The notes beneath the pieces were generated by a model. It did no database searches, was not told the origin of the DNA, and saw only the letters and a list, made by a program, of their open reading frames with translations. From Hyphomicrobiales bacterium (GTDB taxonomy: Bacteria > Pseudomonadota > Alphaproteobacteria > Rhizobiales > Beijerinckiaceae), in NCBI GenBank assembly GCA_028868735.1, contig JAGWTW010000033.1, forward strand, positions 1 through 33,603: a stretch of 33,603 nt of DNA, read 5' to 3'. Below are positions 6,811 through 16,597 of this stretch, in pieces (position 1 is the stretch's first letter; the number at the start of each line of letters is the position of its first letter). The position numbers were made by a program, and so were the translations under genes.

Positions 6811-9684
6811 ATGTTCGTGCGATTTTTCCGGTCCATTCTGGCCGTTCTTCTGCTTGTAGCCGCCAACGTCCCGGCGTTCGCCGTCGAGTCCATTCGCGTG
6901 CCGCTGGATTCGCAGGCGATCGACCTCACGCATGCGGTCGAGTCCTATTCTTCGCAAGGCGATCGCCTGCAGGTGTCCACCGCGCCGGGCGCCGACGGCA
7001 TCGTTCGCCGCATCGAGGTCCGCGCCAAGAACGAGAACACGCGCCCGTCCTGGATCGTGTTCGCGCTCACCAACGACACGGACGAACAGATCGAGCGCCT
7101 GCTCGTCGCGCCGCACTTCCGCCTCGTCGGTTCGGGCGTCATCTGGCCCGATCTCGGCGCGACGCGGATCGCGGCGATCACGGCGAGCCAGGGCTTTCCG
7201 CCGGACCGCGAGGAAAGCGCGGATTCCGACGTGTTTCGCGTCACCCTCGACCCCGGCACCACCGTCACCTATGTCGCCGAGCTCAAGACGCCGAACCTGC
7301 CGCAGCTCTATCTCTGGGATCCGGACGCCTACAAGGATCGCCTGACGAACCTGACGCTCTACAAGGGCATCGTCATCGGCATCGCCGGGCTGCTCGCGCT
7401 CTTCCTGACGATCGTCGTCGTCGTGAAGGGCGCTGTCATCTTTCCCGCCGCGGCGGCGCTCGCCTGGGCGGTGCTCGCCTATGTCTGCATAGATTTCGGC
7501 TTCTGGTCGCGTATCTTCGGCGTGACCGCCGACGGCGATCGCATCTGGCGCGCGTCGGCCGAGACGATTCTCTCGGCGACGCTCGTCGTTTTCCTGTTCG
7601 CCTATCTCAATCTCAACCGATGGCACGTGCGCGCCTCGCACGTGGTCATTCTCTGGGTCGTGTTCCTGCTCGCGCTCGTCGGCCTCGCCGCCTACGACGC
7701 GCCAGTAGCGGCGGGCGTCGCGCATATTTCGCTGGCGACCGTCGCCGCGGCCGGCTTCCTGCTCGTCGTCTATTTGGCGACCCATGGCTACGAGCGGGCG
7801 GTCATGCTGATCCCGACCTGGCTGCTGATGCTCGCCTGGGTGATCGCCGCCGGTTTCGCGGTGAGCGGCGCGATCAGCAACGATATTGTCGAGCCGACCT
7901 TGATCGGCGGCCTTGTCCTCATCGTCATGCTGATCGGCTTCACGGTCATGCAGAACGCCTTCGCAGCCGGCGGCCTCGCGGCGGGCGCGATCTCCGATGT
8001 CGAACGCAAGGCGCTCGCGGTGACCGGCGCGAGCGACGTGATCTTCGATTGGGACGTGCCGTCGGACCACATCTACGTCAGTCCGGAAGTCGAGGCGCAT
8101 CTCGGGCTCGAACGCGGGGACCTGGAGGGGCCCGCGTCCGCTTGGCTCGAAATTCTGCATCCGTTCGAACGAGACCGCTATCGCGCCTGTCTCGACACGC
8201 TGCTGGAGCAGCGCCGCGGCCGCATCAACGAGGAGTTCCGTCTGCGCGCGAGCGACGGACATTACCTCTGGTATCGCCTGCGGTGTCGGCCGGTAGTCGG
8301 CCCCGACGGCGAGGTCGTGCGTATCGTCGGCACGCTCGTCGACGTGACGGACGAACGCATGGCGCAGGAGCGCCTGCTGCACGATGCGGTGCACGACAAC
8401 CTGACCGGCTTGCCGAACCGCGAATTGTTCTTCGACCGGCTGGAAACGGCGCTCGCCGGCGCGCGCAACGAGAACGCGCGCCCGACCGTGCTCTGCGTTG
8501 ACCTCGATCGCTTCAAGCAGATCAACGAAGGCGTCGGCCTCTCGACAGGCGATTCCATCCTGCTGACGGCTGCGCGGCGGATGTCGCGCCTTCTTCAGCC
8601 GCTCGATACGCTCGCGCGCATCTCCGGCGACACATTCGCCATCATCGTCGTCTCCGAGACCAATCCCGAACATGTCGTGCAGCTTGCCGAGGCGATCCGT
8701 CGCGCGCTCGCGACGCCCGTGAGCTTCGCGGATCGCGAGATCGCGCTATCGGCCTCGGTCGGCATCGCGCTTTATGATCCTCAAATGCACGCCAAGCGCG
8801 AAGACATGCTGAAGGACGCCGAGATCGCGATGCGTTTCGCCAAGCGCGTCGGAGGAAATCGCATCGAGGTGTTTCGCCCGGGCATGCGCGCCCAGCGTTC
8901 GGATCGACTCGCGCTCGAGGCCGACCTGCGGCGCGCGCTCTCGCGCGGCGAGATCAAGGTCTATTTCCAGCCGATCGTACGTCTGGAAGACCGCACGGTC
9001 GCAGGCTTCGAGGCGTTGCTGCGCTGGGATCACCCGCGGCTCGGCCGGCTCGGTCCGGACGTGTTCATTCCGATCGCGGAAGAAACCGGCGTCATTGTCG
9101 AACTCGGCGTCTTCGTCCTCGAGAAGACGGCGCGCGAATTGTCGGCCTGGCAGAAGGCGCTCGACGTCGACCCGCCGATCTTCGCCTCCGTCAACGTCTC
9201 GTCGCGTCAATTGCTGCGGCACGATCTCCTGCAGGACGTGAAGAACGCGCTCGCGCGCTCCGACGTGCGGCCGGGTACGCTGAAACTGGAGATCACCGAA
9301 AGTCTGGTGATGGAAAATCCGGAATACGCCGCCCAGATGCTCACGCGCATCAAGGCGCTCGGCGCCGGCCTTTCGCTCGACGACTTCGGCACCGGCTATT
9401 CCTCGCTCGCCTATCTTCAGCGCTTCCCGTTCGACACGATCAAGATCGACCGCTCCTTCGTACAGCAGAACAACGCCGCGCAGCGCACGGTGATTCTGCG
9501 CTCGATCATCGGCCTTGCGCACGACCTCAACATGGAAGTCGTCGCCGAAGGCGCAGAAACGGAATCCGACGCGATCGAGCTCTATCAGCTCGGTTGCGAA
9601 TTCGCCCAGGGCTATGCATTCGGCCATCCGATCAGCGCGCTCGAGGCGCGCAAACTGGTCGGCGCGGCCACGGAGGCGGCATGA
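6811..9684 (+). CDS. Membrane PAS-GGDEF-EAL protein, predicted c-di-GMP phosphodiesterase with degenerate GGDEF
   Basis: The 957-residue protein has a signal peptide (residues 1-24), a periplasmic sensor region (25-185), a block of about seven membrane helices (186-385) resembling 7TMR-DISM receptors, a PAS domain (about 395-515), GGDEF (525-690) and EAL (705-950). The cyclase motif reads SGDTF at 605-609 instead of GGDEF, so diguanylate cyclase activity is unlikely. The EAL domain keeps EALLRW (734-739), Asn795, Glu828 of LEITES, the Asp pair of DDFGTG (857-858), Lys878, Glu914 and Gln932, the usual metal and catalytic set. I therefore predict a c-di-GMP phosphodiesterase responding to a periplasmic or membrane signal. 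Its stop overlaps the next gene's start by 4 bp. Confidence 0.93.
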   Translation: MFVRFFRSILAVLLLVAANVPAFAVESIRVPLDSQAIDLTHAVESYSSQGDRLQVSTAPGADGIVRRIEVRAKNENTRPSWIVFALTNDTDEQIERLLVAPHFRLVGSGVIWPDLGATRIAAITASQGFPPDREESADSDVFRVTLDPGTTVTYVAELKTPNLPQLYLWDPDAYKDRLTNLTLYKGIVIGIAGLLALFLTIVVVVKGAVIFPAAAALAWAVLAYVCIDFGFWSRIFGVTADGDRIWRASAETILSATLVVFLFAYLNLNRWHVRASHVVILWVVFLLALVGLAAYDAPVAAGVAHISLATVAAAGFLLVVYLATHGYERAVMLIPTWLLMLAWVIAAGFAVSGAISNDIVEPTLIGGLVLIVMLIGFTVMQNAFAAGGLAAGAISDVERKALAVTGASDVIFDWDVPSDHIYVSPEVEAHLGLERGDLEGPASAWLEILHPFERDRYRACLDTLLEQRRGRINEEFRLRASDGHYLWYRLRCRPVVGPDGEVVRIVGTLVDVTDERMAQERLLHDAVHDNLTGLPNRELFFDRLETALAGARNENARPTVLCVDLDRFKQINEGVGLSTGDSILLTAARRMSRLLQPLDTLARISGDTFAIIVVSETNPEHVVQLAEAIRRALATPVSFADREIALSASVGIALYDPQMHAKREDMLKDAEIAMRFAKRVGGNRIEVFRPGMRAQRSDRLALEADLRRALSRGEIKVYFQPIVRLEDRTVAGFEALLRWDHPRLGRLGPDVFIPIAEETGVIVELGVFVLEKTARELSAWQKALDVDPPIFASVNVSSRQLLRHDLLQDVKNALARSDVRPGTLKLEITESLVMENPEYAAQMLTRIKALGAGLSLDDFGTGYSSLAYLQRFPFDTIKIDRSFVQQNNAAQRTVILRSIIGLAHDLNMEVVAEGAETESDAIELYQLGCEFAQGYAFGHPISALEARKLVGAATEAA

Positions 9685-10331
9685 TCGACCGTCGTCTCTT
9701 GCTCGCGGGCCTCGTCGTCAGCGCCGGCGTCGGCGCGCGCGCGGACGAAATTCCGGGCGACGACGGCAAGCCCGCGCCGACCTGGCGCCTGCCGTCCGAA
9801 ATCTCGCTCGATTTGCCGGGAACGATCGTGGCCGGGTCGCCGCGGCCCGACGCGATCCTCGTCGAATTCTTCGACTACAATTGCCCGTGGTGCCGGAAGT
9901 CCGCGCCCGATCTCGAACGCATGGTTTCGAAGGACAGGAATTTCAGCCTGCATCTCATCCAGAATGCGGTGCTCTCGCTCGGCAGCGTTCAGGCGGCGAA
10001 GGTCGCGCTCGCTGTCCGCGCCGCGACGGACGACGCGACCGCCTGGCGCTTCCATCGCGCGTTGATCGCGCGGCGCGGGCAGGTGAGCGGGCAGGAGGCG
10101 CTCGCCGAGGCGCGCAATCTCAAGCTCGATGCCGCCGCGATCGAAGCGAAGGCGGATTCCGATGAGATCACGCTGCAAGTTCGCAAGCACAGCGGCGTCT
10201 CGCGCGCGCTCGGCATGGAAGCGACGCCGTCGTTTGCGATCGACGGCATGGGAATCGGCGGCTGGCCGGGCGTCAGGACGATCCAGCGCATCGTCGGAAA
10301 CGTGCGCGCCTGCGACGCGATTTCCTGCTAG
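9681..10331 (+). CDS. DsbA-like periplasmic thioredoxin-fold protein (CPWC)
   Basis: This 216-residue protein has an N-terminal secretion signal ([18 protein letters not shown]) with two arginines, possibly Tat-type. It has a thioredoxin fold with the active site NCPWC (Cys68, Cys71) and the cis-proline segment EATPSFAI. The family (DsbA/27-kDa outer membrane protein group) forms or isomerises disulfides in the periplasm. Two extra cysteines lie at the C-terminus (ACDAISC), the last being the final residue, and could form a structural disulfide. The ATG overlaps the stop of the EAL gene (ATGA), so the two are probably made together. rsmE follows 7 bp downstream. Confidence 0.88.
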   Translation: MIDRRLLLAGLVVSAGVGARADEIPGDDGKPAPTWRLPSEISLDLPGTIVAGSPRPDAILVEFFDYNCPWCRKSAPDLERMVSKDRNFSLHLIQNAVLSLGSVQAAKVALAVRAATDDATAWRFHRALIARRGQVSGQEALAEARNLKLDAAAIEAKADSDEITLQVRKHSGVSRALGMEATPSFAIDGMGIGGWPGVRTIQRIVGNVRACDAISC

Positions 10332-10338
10332 CGCGCAA

Positions 10339-11115
10339 ATGGCCCGCTACGACTTCACCGCCACACGGCTTTTCGTAGCCGACGACCTTCGCGCCGACGC
10401 GCGCGTGTCCGTTGCGGACGGACAGGCGAACCTCCTCGTCAACGTACTGCGCCTGAAGGCCGGGGACGGGCTACTCCTCTTCAACGGGCGCGACGGCGAA
10501 TGGCGCGCCGAGATCATCGAAACGAGAAAGCGCGCGGCGCTCTTGCGTCTCGTCGAGCGTACGCGCGCTCAGGAAGGCGGCCCGGACATCGACTATTGCT
10601 TCGCGCCTCTGAAACACGCCCGGCTCGATTACGTCGTGCAGAAAGCTGTGGAAATGGGCGCGGCGCGGCTGCGGCCGGTCCTCACGCGCAGGACGCAGGT
10701 CTCGCGCCTCAATCTCGATCGGATGCGCGCCAACGCGATCGAGGCGGCCGAGCAATGCGGCATATTGCGCGTACCGGAAATCGCGGCCGAAACTTCGCTC
10801 GAGAAGATGATCGCCGCTTGGCCGGCCGACCGGCTGCTCGTCTTTTGCGACGAGGGCGCGGAGATCGCCGACCCGATCGCGGCCTTGCGGACGCAATCCG
10901 GAGGCGTCGGGAAAGCCGCTCTGCTGATCGGCCCCGAAGGCGGATTCGAGGAGAAGGAGCGCGCGCTCGTCCTGTCGGCGCCCCGAGTCCTGCGCTTGTC
11001 TCTGGGTCCGCGCATTCTGCGCGCCGATACGGCGGCTGTTGCAGGAATGACGCTTGTACAGTCCGTTTTTGGGGATTGGCCCGGTTTGGAGCGATCGGAC
11101 ACGATCTCGCCATGA
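10339..11115 (+). CDS. rsmE: 16S rRNA (uracil1498-N3)-methyltransferase
   Basis: RsmE methylates U1498 of 16S rRNA using S-adenosylmethionine and is a SPOUT-fold enzyme. The 258-residue protein has an N-terminal PUA-like part (HVLR-like segment LLVNVLRLKAGD). The SPOUT domain carries the family motifs AAEQCGI, LIGPEGGF and LGPRILRADTA, the last two forming the knotted SAM site. I chose the ATG at 10339 because the MARYDF opening matches the family; the frame is open upstream only over the DsbA-like gene. RsmE lies near gshA in many Rhizobiales, as it does here with one small gene between them. Confidence 0.95.
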   Translation: MARYDFTATRLFVADDLRADARVSVADGQANLLVNVLRLKAGDGLLLFNGRDGEWRAEIIETRKRAALLRLVERTRAQEGGPDIDYCFAPLKHARLDYVVQKAVEMGAARLRPVLTRRTQVSRLNLDRMRANAIEAAEQCGILRVPEIAAETSLEKMIAAWPADRLLVFCDEGAEIADPIAALRTQSGGVGKAALLIGPEGGFEEKERALVLSAPRVLRLSLGPRILRADTAAVAGMTLVQSVFGDWPGLERSDTISP

Positions 11116-11183
11116 TGTTTGCGTCAAACATCAAGCCGTGTATGACGCGTAACCCGCAATCAGGTAAGGGCGACAGAGCCGAT

Positions 11184-11543
11184 ATGCGAATTGCCGGAGA
11201 CGACTCCCATCGACGCGCGCAGGCGGGCCTGCGCCTCTGGAGCGTATCCCTGCTTGCCGTTTCTGCATTCGTCGCCAGCGCCCAGGCGGGCGATCGTCCA
11301 AGCGGCCGCGATCCCCGCTGCATCGCCGCGGGAGAGGGCCTGTCTGCGATCGAAGGCGTCGACGGATGTTTCCGTCCTGGCACCCACGTTCGCGTAGAGC
11401 GGCAGGTCATGCAGGGCGTCGCGCGCATGAATGGCGCGCTTCCCTATTCGTCCGACGGCGCCGCGCCTGCCGCGCTGCGGTCCGACGACGGCACGACGCG
11501 GCTGCGCATGCGGCCGCTGCCGGGCGACGTCTTCGCGCGTTAA
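11184..11543 (+). CDS. Small secreted protein resembling the N-terminus of alphaproteobacterial porins
   Basis: The 119-residue product has a clear signal peptide (a hydrophobic stretch LWSVSLLAVSAFVASAQA at about residues 20-37). The mature part has a CIAAGEGLSAIEGVDGC segment followed by RPGTHVRVE. This pattern, Cys-x(n)-G-x(4)-G-x-x-x-Cys-x-x-x-G-x-x-V-R-x-E, looks like the first strand and loop of Rhizobiales porins (family Porin_2), but no barrel follows. In-frame starts at 11112 and 11115 would add 24 residues and overlap the rsmE stop; I prefer 11184 because it places the signal peptide better. The function is unknown. The gene converges on gshA with 7 bp between the two stops. Confidence 0.6.
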   Translation: MRIAGDDSHRRAQAGLRLWSVSLLAVSAFVASAQAGDRPSGRDPRCIAAGEGLSAIEGVDGCFRPGTHVRVERQVMQGVARMNGALPYSSDGAAPAALRSDDGTTRLRMRPLPGDVFAR

Positions 11544-11550
11544 TTTTTCC

Positions 11551-12933
11551 TTAAAAGACGCATTCCTCGAAGGCCGGCAGAACGCTGCCGCCCCACGCAC
11601 GCGCGTACCGGTCGAGCAGCTCGGCGGCGCGCGGCCGCCCGCTCGCTGCGATCTCGTCGAGCGGCGCGAGATAGCGTGTTTCGTCGCCGCCGTGCGCGTC
11701 CTTGCGCGCGCGCCGCGCCAGGCCCTTGCGGGCGATCGCGAGAATATCGACGCCGAGCGCGGCCAGCGTGCGGCCGCGGATTTTCGTCGCAAGCGCCAAC
11801 CGCGGAACCTCGTCGCGCATTTTCTGTCGTTCCTCGGCGCTCCAGTCCTTCACGACCGCCCAGGCTTCGTCGAGCGCCACGTCGTCGTAGAGCAGGCCCA
11901 CGAAGAAGGCCGCCATCGCCGAAATATGGTTGCGCGGCCCGACATCGCAGCCGCGCATTTCGAGGTATCGCTTGAGGCGCACCTCCGGAAAGATCGTCGA
12001 CAGGTGGTTCGCCCAGTCCGCCATTGTCGCGCGCTCGCCCGGCAATTGCGGCAGGCGGCCGTCGAGCAGGTCGCGGAAACTCGCTCCGGCGACGTCGTGG
12101 TAATGATCCCCCCGCTTGACGAAATACATGGGCACGTCGAGCGCGTAATCGACGTAGCGCTCGAAGCCCATGCCGTCTTCGAAAACGAAAGGCAGCATGC
12201 CGGCCCGCGCGTTGTCGGTGTCGCGCCAGATTTCGGACCGCATCGACAGCATGCCGTTCGGCTTCCCGTCGGTGAACGGCGAATTGGCGAAGAGCGCGGT
12301 CGCCAGCGGTTGCAGGGCAAGCGAGACGCGGAACTTCTTCACCATGTCCGCTTCGCTCGAAAAATCGAGGTTCACCTGCACGGTCGAGGTGCGGAACATC
12401 ATGTCCAGGCCGCGCGAGCCGACCTTCGGCATGTAGGCCATCATGATCCCGTAGCGCTGCTTCGGCATGACAGGCGTCTGCGCGCGCGTCCACAACGGAC
12501 TCATTCCCAGATCCAGGAAGCCTATGTCGGAGGGCGCGGCGATCGCTTTCGTATCGGCGATGTGCCGATCGAATTCCGCCTCGACCGCGTGGATGTCCTC
12601 GAGCGGCGCGCCGGACAGCTCGAACTGGCCGCCGGGTTCGAGCGAGATCGCGCCGCCGCCTGTCTCGTCGTACAGGCCGATGATCGCCGCGCCGTCCGTG
12701 ATCGGCGCCCAGCCGAGCTTTCGCTCCAGCCCAATCAGCAGCGCCGCTATGCCGTTCCCGCCGTCCGCGCGCCCCTTGTAGGGCACGGGCGCGTTGTCGG
12801 CGCGATAGAAGGGCACTTTCTCGTGCTCGGCGCCGATTCTGAATCGCTCGGGGCCCTTGCAACCTTCTTCGAACCAGGCGACCAGCTCGTCGCGCGACGA
12901 AACGCTGGTCGTGTCGGTTACATCGCGGGCCAT
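11551..12933 (-). CDS. gshA: Glutamate-cysteine ligase
   Basis: GshA makes gamma-glutamylcysteine, the first step of glutathione synthesis. The 460-residue protein is of the plant/alphaproteobacterial GCS2-like class, recognised by RIGAEHEKVPF near the N-terminus, the DETGGGAISLEPGGQFELS segment, MPKVGSRGLDMMFRTSTVQVN, and the late EMRGCD motif. The start ATG at 12933 gives the expected family length; the frame stays open upstream to 13110, but that extension looks non-coding. It is transcribed away from ispH, with 223 bp of shared upstream sequence. Together with the peroxiredoxin, the two DsbA-like proteins and the DsbD-N protein, it gives the window an unusual number of thiol-redox genes. 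Confidence 0.95.
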   Translation of the reverse strand: MARDVTDTTSVSSRDELVAWFEEGCKGPERFRIGAEHEKVPFYRADNAPVPYKGRADGGNGIAALLIGLERKLGWAPITDGAAIIGLYDETGGGAISLEPGGQFELSGAPLEDIHAVEAEFDRHIADTKAIAAPSDIGFLDLGMSPLWTRAQTPVMPKQRYGIMMAYMPKVGSRGLDMMFRTSTVQVNLDFSSEADMVKKFRVSLALQPLATALFANSPFTDGKPNGMLSMRSEIWRDTDNARAGMLPFVFEDGMGFERYVDYALDVPMYFVKRGDHYHDVAGASFRDLLDGRLPQLPGERATMADWANHLSTIFPEVRLKRYLEMRGCDVGPRNHISAMAAFFVGLLYDDVALDEAWAVVKDWSAEERQKMRDEVPRLALATKIRGRTLAALGVDILAIARKGLARRARKDAHGGDETRYLAPLDEIAASGRPRAAELLDRYARAWGGSVLPAFEECVF

Positions 12934-13113
12934 GCAATTCCTTAACGCTGGTCGTCGAACGGCCCGTCGCCGGAAGCGTCCGCAGCCTAGATAATCGGCA
13001 GAGCGGTCATACGCAATCTGCCTGCGCGAGCGCGCCGACCCGCCCCGATCACGCCTGCGAGAGGTCCAATTCGGCCCCGCGCCCTTGATCGACGGGTGGA
13101 AGGCGGTCATTTA

Positions 13114-13129
13114 GGGGGCTCCGGCCCCC
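13114..13129 (+). other. GC-rich hairpin upstream of ispH
   Basis: GGGGGC (13114-13119) and GCCCCC (13124-13129) pair perfectly around the tetraloop TCCG, 27 bp before the ispH start. It lies in the gshA-ispH divergent region and would fall in the 5' leader of the ispH mRNA. There is no T-run on either strand, so a terminator is unlikely. Its role is unclear. Confidence 0.35.
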
Positions 13130-13156
13130 GGCCGCCGACAACCGGTTTCTCCGCGA

Positions 13157-14131
13157 ATGAACGTTCATACCGATCCAAAGGCCAAGACAGCGCTGAAAAT
13201 CGTCCTCTGCGCGCCCCGCGGCTTCTGCGCCGGCGTCGTTCGCGCGATCGAGGCCGTGGAACGCGCGATCGACCGCTACGGCCCTCCGGTCTACGTCCGC
13301 CACGAGATCGTCCACAACCGCTACGTGGTCGAGAGCCTGAAGGCCAAGGGGGCGATCTTCGTCGAGGAGCTCGACGAAATTCCCGATACGGTGGCGCCGG
13401 TGATTTTTTCGGCCCATGGCGTTCCGAAGTCGGTTCCGGCCGAAGCGGCCGCCCGCAAGTTTTTCGCGATCGACGCCACCTGCCCGCTTGTGACGAAAGT
13501 CCATCGCGAGGCGGAAATCCATCATCGGCGCGGTCGCGTGGTTCTCTTGATCGGCCATGCCGGCCATCCCGAGGTCGTCGGCACCATGGGCCAATTGCCG
13601 GCGGGCGCCGTCAGGCTCGTCCAGACGGTCGAAGACATCGCCACGCTCGGCGACATCGACGAGAACAATCTCGCCTTCGTCACGCAAACGACTCTTTCGC
13701 TCGACGACACGGCCGGGATCGTGGACGCATTGCGCAAGCGCTTCCCGGCGATCATCGGGCCGCACAAGCAGGACATCTGCTACGCCACGACGAACAGGCA
13801 GGAAGCGGTGAAAGCGATCGCATCGAACGTCGATGCGGTCATCGTCGTAGGATCCCCCAATTCTTCGAACTCGCAGCGCCTGCGCGAGGTCGCCGAGCGC
13901 TCGGGCTGCCCGAACGCGCGCCTCGTCGACGGGCGCAAGGATCTCGACTGGTCGCTCTACGACAACGTGCGCTCGATCGCGATCACGGCGGGCGCCTCTG
14001 CGCCGGAAGTGCTCGTCAACGACGTGATCGACGCCTTCGGCGAAAAATTCGACGTTACGATCGAAACGGTTTCGACCGGCGCGGAAAACGTGTTCTTCCC
14101 GCTGCCGCGCGAATTGCGCGACGGAGCCTGA
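13157..14131 (+). CDS. ispH: 4-hydroxy-3-methylbut-2-enyl diphosphate reductase
   Basis: IspH (LytB) performs the last step of the non-mevalonate isoprenoid pathway, converting HMBPP to IPP and DMAPP with an iron-sulfur cluster. The 324-residue protein shows the three cluster cysteines in PRGFCAG (Cys24), DATCPLV and DICYATTN. It also shows the HEIVHN and FSAHGVP histidine motifs and the substrate-binding GSPNSSNS loop. The start at 13157 lacks a strong ribosome site but gives the normal length. It converges on the EamA transporter, with only 3 bp between the stops. The downstream order ispH, then thrB and rnhA, is common in Rhizobiales, with the transporter here lying between them. Confidence 0.97.
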   Translation: MNVHTDPKAKTALKIVLCAPRGFCAGVVRAIEAVERAIDRYGPPVYVRHEIVHNRYVVESLKAKGAIFVEELDEIPDTVAPVIFSAHGVPKSVPAEAAARKFFAIDATCPLVTKVHREAEIHHRRGRVVLLIGHAGHPEVVGTMGQLPAGAVRLVQTVEDIATLGDIDENNLAFVTQTTLSLDDTAGIVDALRKRFPAIIGPHKQDICYATTNRQEAVKAIASNVDAVIVVGSPNSSNSQRLREVAERSGCPNARLVDGRKDLDWSLYDNVRSIAITAGASAPEVLVNDVIDAFGEKFDVTIETVSTGAENVFFPLPRELRDGA

Positions 14132-14134
14132 CGC

Positions 14135-15043
14135 TCAGGTCCAGAAAAGCAGCACGACGCCGGCGATCATGATCGCCATGCCGGCCAGCTCGCGCGCGCT
14201 CGTCGTCTGCTGAAAAATGCGCTTCGTAACGATTTGCGCGAAGATCATCTCGATCAGCGCCAGCGTCCGCACGCGCGCGGCGGTGTCGATCGCAAAGGCC
14301 AGGAACCAGAATTGCGAGGCCAGCGCCCCCATGAAACCCGCCAGCAGCGAGGGGCGCCAGGCTGCGAGGATTGCGGCGAGCCCTCTGCGGTTCGCAAGCG
14401 ACATGCCGACGACGATAAGCAGGCTTTGCAGGGCGAGCGCGAGCGCGAGGATCGTCGAAGCGCCGATCACGAAATTCGGCGCGCCCAGCGCGAGTATCCC
14501 CGCGCGATAGCCGATCGCGGACAGGGCGAACAGCGCGGCGGACACGAGACCGTAGATCGCCGGGCGCCACCCTGGGCCGTTGGCCGGTTCCGAGGCCCGC
14601 TTCGGCCACGACATCACCATGACGCCGATTGTCGCGATTGCGATCGCGGCGGCGAGACCGGATGTGATCCGGTCGCCGAGAAAGAAAAGTCCGAACAGGG
14701 CGACCTGAACCGGCTCGGTCTTCGTATAGGCGATCGCGACGACGAAGGACTTTTCCTTCATGGCTGCGAGCATCAGTCCGGTCGCGGCGATCTGGCAGAT
14801 CGCGCCGACCAGCGTCCAGACGAAAGCCGCTGCGCCTGGCATTGGCGGTCGCAGCCCGCTCGCTGTCGAGACGAGCGCGAGAAAGACCAGCGCGAAGGGA
14901 AGGCCGTACAGAAACCTGACGAACGTCGCGCCCGAGGTTCCCAGCGTCGCGATCAGGTCGCGTTGCATGGCGTTGCGCGCGGTTTGCGCGCCGGCGGCGG
15001 CGATCGTGAACACGATCCAGAGCCAGCCCGGTACTGCCGACAT
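14135..15043 (-). CDS. EamA/DMT family transporter
   Basis: The 302-residue protein has about ten hydrophobic helices in two EamA repeats, with the second repeat starting near residue 150. Typical features are the AAGAQTARNAMQRDL segment after helix 1 and the conserved YTKTEPVQVALFGLFFLGDRIT stretch at the end of the first repeat, resembling the SFLGE region of drug/metabolite transporters. Substrate cannot be predicted from sequence. It lies between ispH and thrB on the opposite strand, so it interrupts an otherwise co-directional block. It is transcribed divergently from thrB with 84 bp between the starts. Confidence 0.9.
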   Translation of the reverse strand: MSAVPGWLWIVFTIAAAGAQTARNAMQRDLIATLGTSGATFVRFLYGLPFALVFLALVSTASGLRPPMPGAAAFVWTLVGAICQIAATGLMLAAMKEKSFVVAIAYTKTEPVQVALFGLFFLGDRITSGLAAAIAIATIGVMVMSWPKRASEPANGPGWRPAIYGLVSAALFALSAIGYRAGILALGAPNFVIGASTILALALALQSLLIVVGMSLANRRGLAAILAAWRPSLLAGFMGALASQFWFLAFAIDTAARVRTLALIEMIFAQIVTKRIFQQTTSARELAGMAIMIAGVVLLFWT

Positions 15044-15127
15044 TGCCTTCGTGACCTCGTTTGACGGGGCGTGACCGCCTCGCTAACACGAGAAGCGCCC
15101 GGACCGCGAGCCCGCCGAAACCACACT

Positions 15128-16093
15128 ATGGCCGTCTACACCGATGTCTCCGGCGATGACCTCGCCCAATTCCTCGCCGATTACGATCTCGGCGCGATGC
15201 TGTCCTTGAAGGGCATTGCGGAGGGCGTCGAGAACACGAATTACATGCTTCATACCGAGCGCGGCTTCTTCTTCCTGACGCTCTATGAAAAGCGCACGAA
15301 GGAAAGCGACCTGCCGTTCTTCCTCGGCCTGATGGAGCATCTGGCCGCCCGCGGCCTCAATTGCCCGCAGCCCGTGAAGAACCGCGACGGCGTGGCGCTC
15401 GGCCGCCTGTCAGGCCGTGCCGCGGCCATCGTCACGTTTCTGGACGGCGTTTGGCCGCGCCGACAGACGGCCGCTCATTGCGCGGCGCTCGGCGAGGCGG
15501 ATGCGATCCTTCACATTGCGGGCGGGGACTTCGCGCTCGAGCGTCCGAATGCGCTGTCGATCGATTCGTGGCGACCGCTGTTCGACAGTGCGGCAGGACG
15601 CGCCGACAGCGTGCAGCCGGGCCTGTCCGGCCTGATCGAAAGCGAACTGGCGTTTCTGGAGAAGAACTGGCCGCGCGGCCTTCCGGAAGGCGTCATCCAC
15701 GCCGATCTCTTTCCCGACAATGTCTTCTTTCTCGGCGACAAACTGTCCGGTCTGATCGACTTCTATTTCGCCTGCAACGACGCGCTCGCCTACGATCTGG
15801 CCATCTGCGTCAACGCCTGGTGCTTCGAGCAGGACGCCTCGTTCAACGTCACCAAGGGCAGGGCGATGATCGAGAACTATCGCCGCAGGCGGCCGCTCGG
15901 GCGCGACGAGATCGAGGCGTTCCCGATCCTCGCCCGCGGGGCTGCGCTGCGCTTCCTGCTGACGCGGCTCGTCGACTGGCTGAACGTGCCGGCGGGCGCG
16001 CTCGTGCGGCCGAAGGACCCGCTCGAATATTTCCGCAAGCTGCGGTTTCACCGGCAGGCGGCGAGCATCCGCGACTACGGCGCCGACGCGTGA
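15128..16093 (+). CDS. thrB: Homoserine kinase, ThrB2 (choline/aminoglycoside kinase fold)
   Basis: This enzyme phosphorylates L-homoserine, supplying the substrate of ThrC encoded at 3348. It is the alphaproteobacterial/pseudomonad type, related to choline kinases and not to the GHMP kinases. The 321-residue protein opens with [16 protein letters not shown] and has the nucleotide loop region GVENTNYML. It carries the catalytic motif [10 protein letters not shown] and the metal-binding [19 protein letters not shown] chose the ATG at 15128; the frame also opens at 15071, but that upstream part is unlike the family. The stop overlaps the start of rnhA (GTGA at 16090), so thrB and rnhA are probably coupled. 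Confidence 0.95.
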   Translation: MAVYTDVSGDDLAQFLADYDLGAMLSLKGIAEGVENTNYMLHTERGFFFLTLYEKRTKESDLPFFLGLMEHLAARGLNCPQPVKNRDGVALGRLSGRAAAIVTFLDGVWPRRQTAAHCAALGEADAILHIAGGDFALERPNALSIDSWRPLFDSAAGRADSVQPGLSGLIESELAFLEKNWPRGLPEGVIHADLFPDNVFFLGDKLSGLIDFYFACNDALAYDLAICVNAWCFEQDASFNVTKGRAMIENYRRRRPLGRDEIEAFPILARGAALRFLLTRLVDWLNVPAGALVRPKDPLEYFRKLRFHRQAASIRDYGADA

Positions 16094-16545
16094 GCGGCGT
16101 GCCGAAACGCGTGGAGATCTGGACGGACGGCGCCTGCTCCGGCAATCCGGGCCCCGGCGGCTGGGGCGCGATCCTCACGTTCAACGGCGTCGAGAAGGAA
16201 ATTTCCGGCGGCGAGCAGATGACCACCAACAACCGCATGGAGCTGATGGCGGCGATTCAGGCGCTCGAAGCGCTCACGCGCGCCTGCGCCATCGATCTGC
16301 ACACCGATTCCAAATATCTGCGCGACGGCGTGACGGGCTGGATTCACAATTGGAAGAAGCGCGGCTGGAAGACGGCCGACAAGAAGCCGGTGAAGAACGT
16401 CGAACTCTGGCAGCGGCTCGACGCGGCCGCCGATCGCCACGACGTCACCTGGAAATGGGTGAAAGGCCACGCGGACGACGAGATGAACGAGCGCGCCGAC
16501 GAACTGGCGCGCAAGGGCATGGCGCCTTTTCTGAAACGGAAATGA
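16090..16545 (+). CDS. rnhA: Ribonuclease HI
   Basis: RNase HI cuts the RNA strand of RNA-DNA hybrids. With the GTG at 16090, the product is 151 residues, the normal size. The four catalytic carboxylates are in place: [31 protein letters not shown] and [10 protein letters not shown]. The start codon overlaps the thrB stop by 4 bp, and a second GTG at 16099 is an alternative start three codons later. A second RNase H of the other class, RnhB, is encoded at 30215-30829. A perfect 18-bp inverted repeat follows the stop codon directly. Confidence 0.96.
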   Translation: MSGVPKRVEIWTDGACSGNPGPGGWGAILTFNGVEKEISGGEQMTTNNRMELMAAIQALEALTRACAIDLHTDSKYLRDGVTGWIHNWKKRGWKTADKKPVKNVELWQRLDAAADRHDVTWKWVKGHADDEMNERADELARKGMAPFLKRK

Positions 16546-16546
16546 A

Positions 16547-16587
16547 ATGAGCGCTCGCGCTGCGGATTTCGCAGCGCGAGCGCTCAT
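16547..16587. terminator. Perfect 18-bp inverted repeat between converging rnhA and peroxiredoxin genes
   Basis: ATGAGCGCTCGCGCTGCG (16547-16564) pairs without a mismatch with its complement at 16570-16587 around the loop GATTT. It starts 1 bp after the rnhA stop and ends 10 bp before the peroxiredoxin stop. The symmetry lets it fold on transcripts of either strand, so a shared bidirectional terminator or mRNA 3'-end protector is the simplest reading. It lacks a T-tract on both sides, so it may need Rho or may act as a stability element. Confidence 0.7.
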
Positions 16588-16597
16588 GCAGCGCGCG

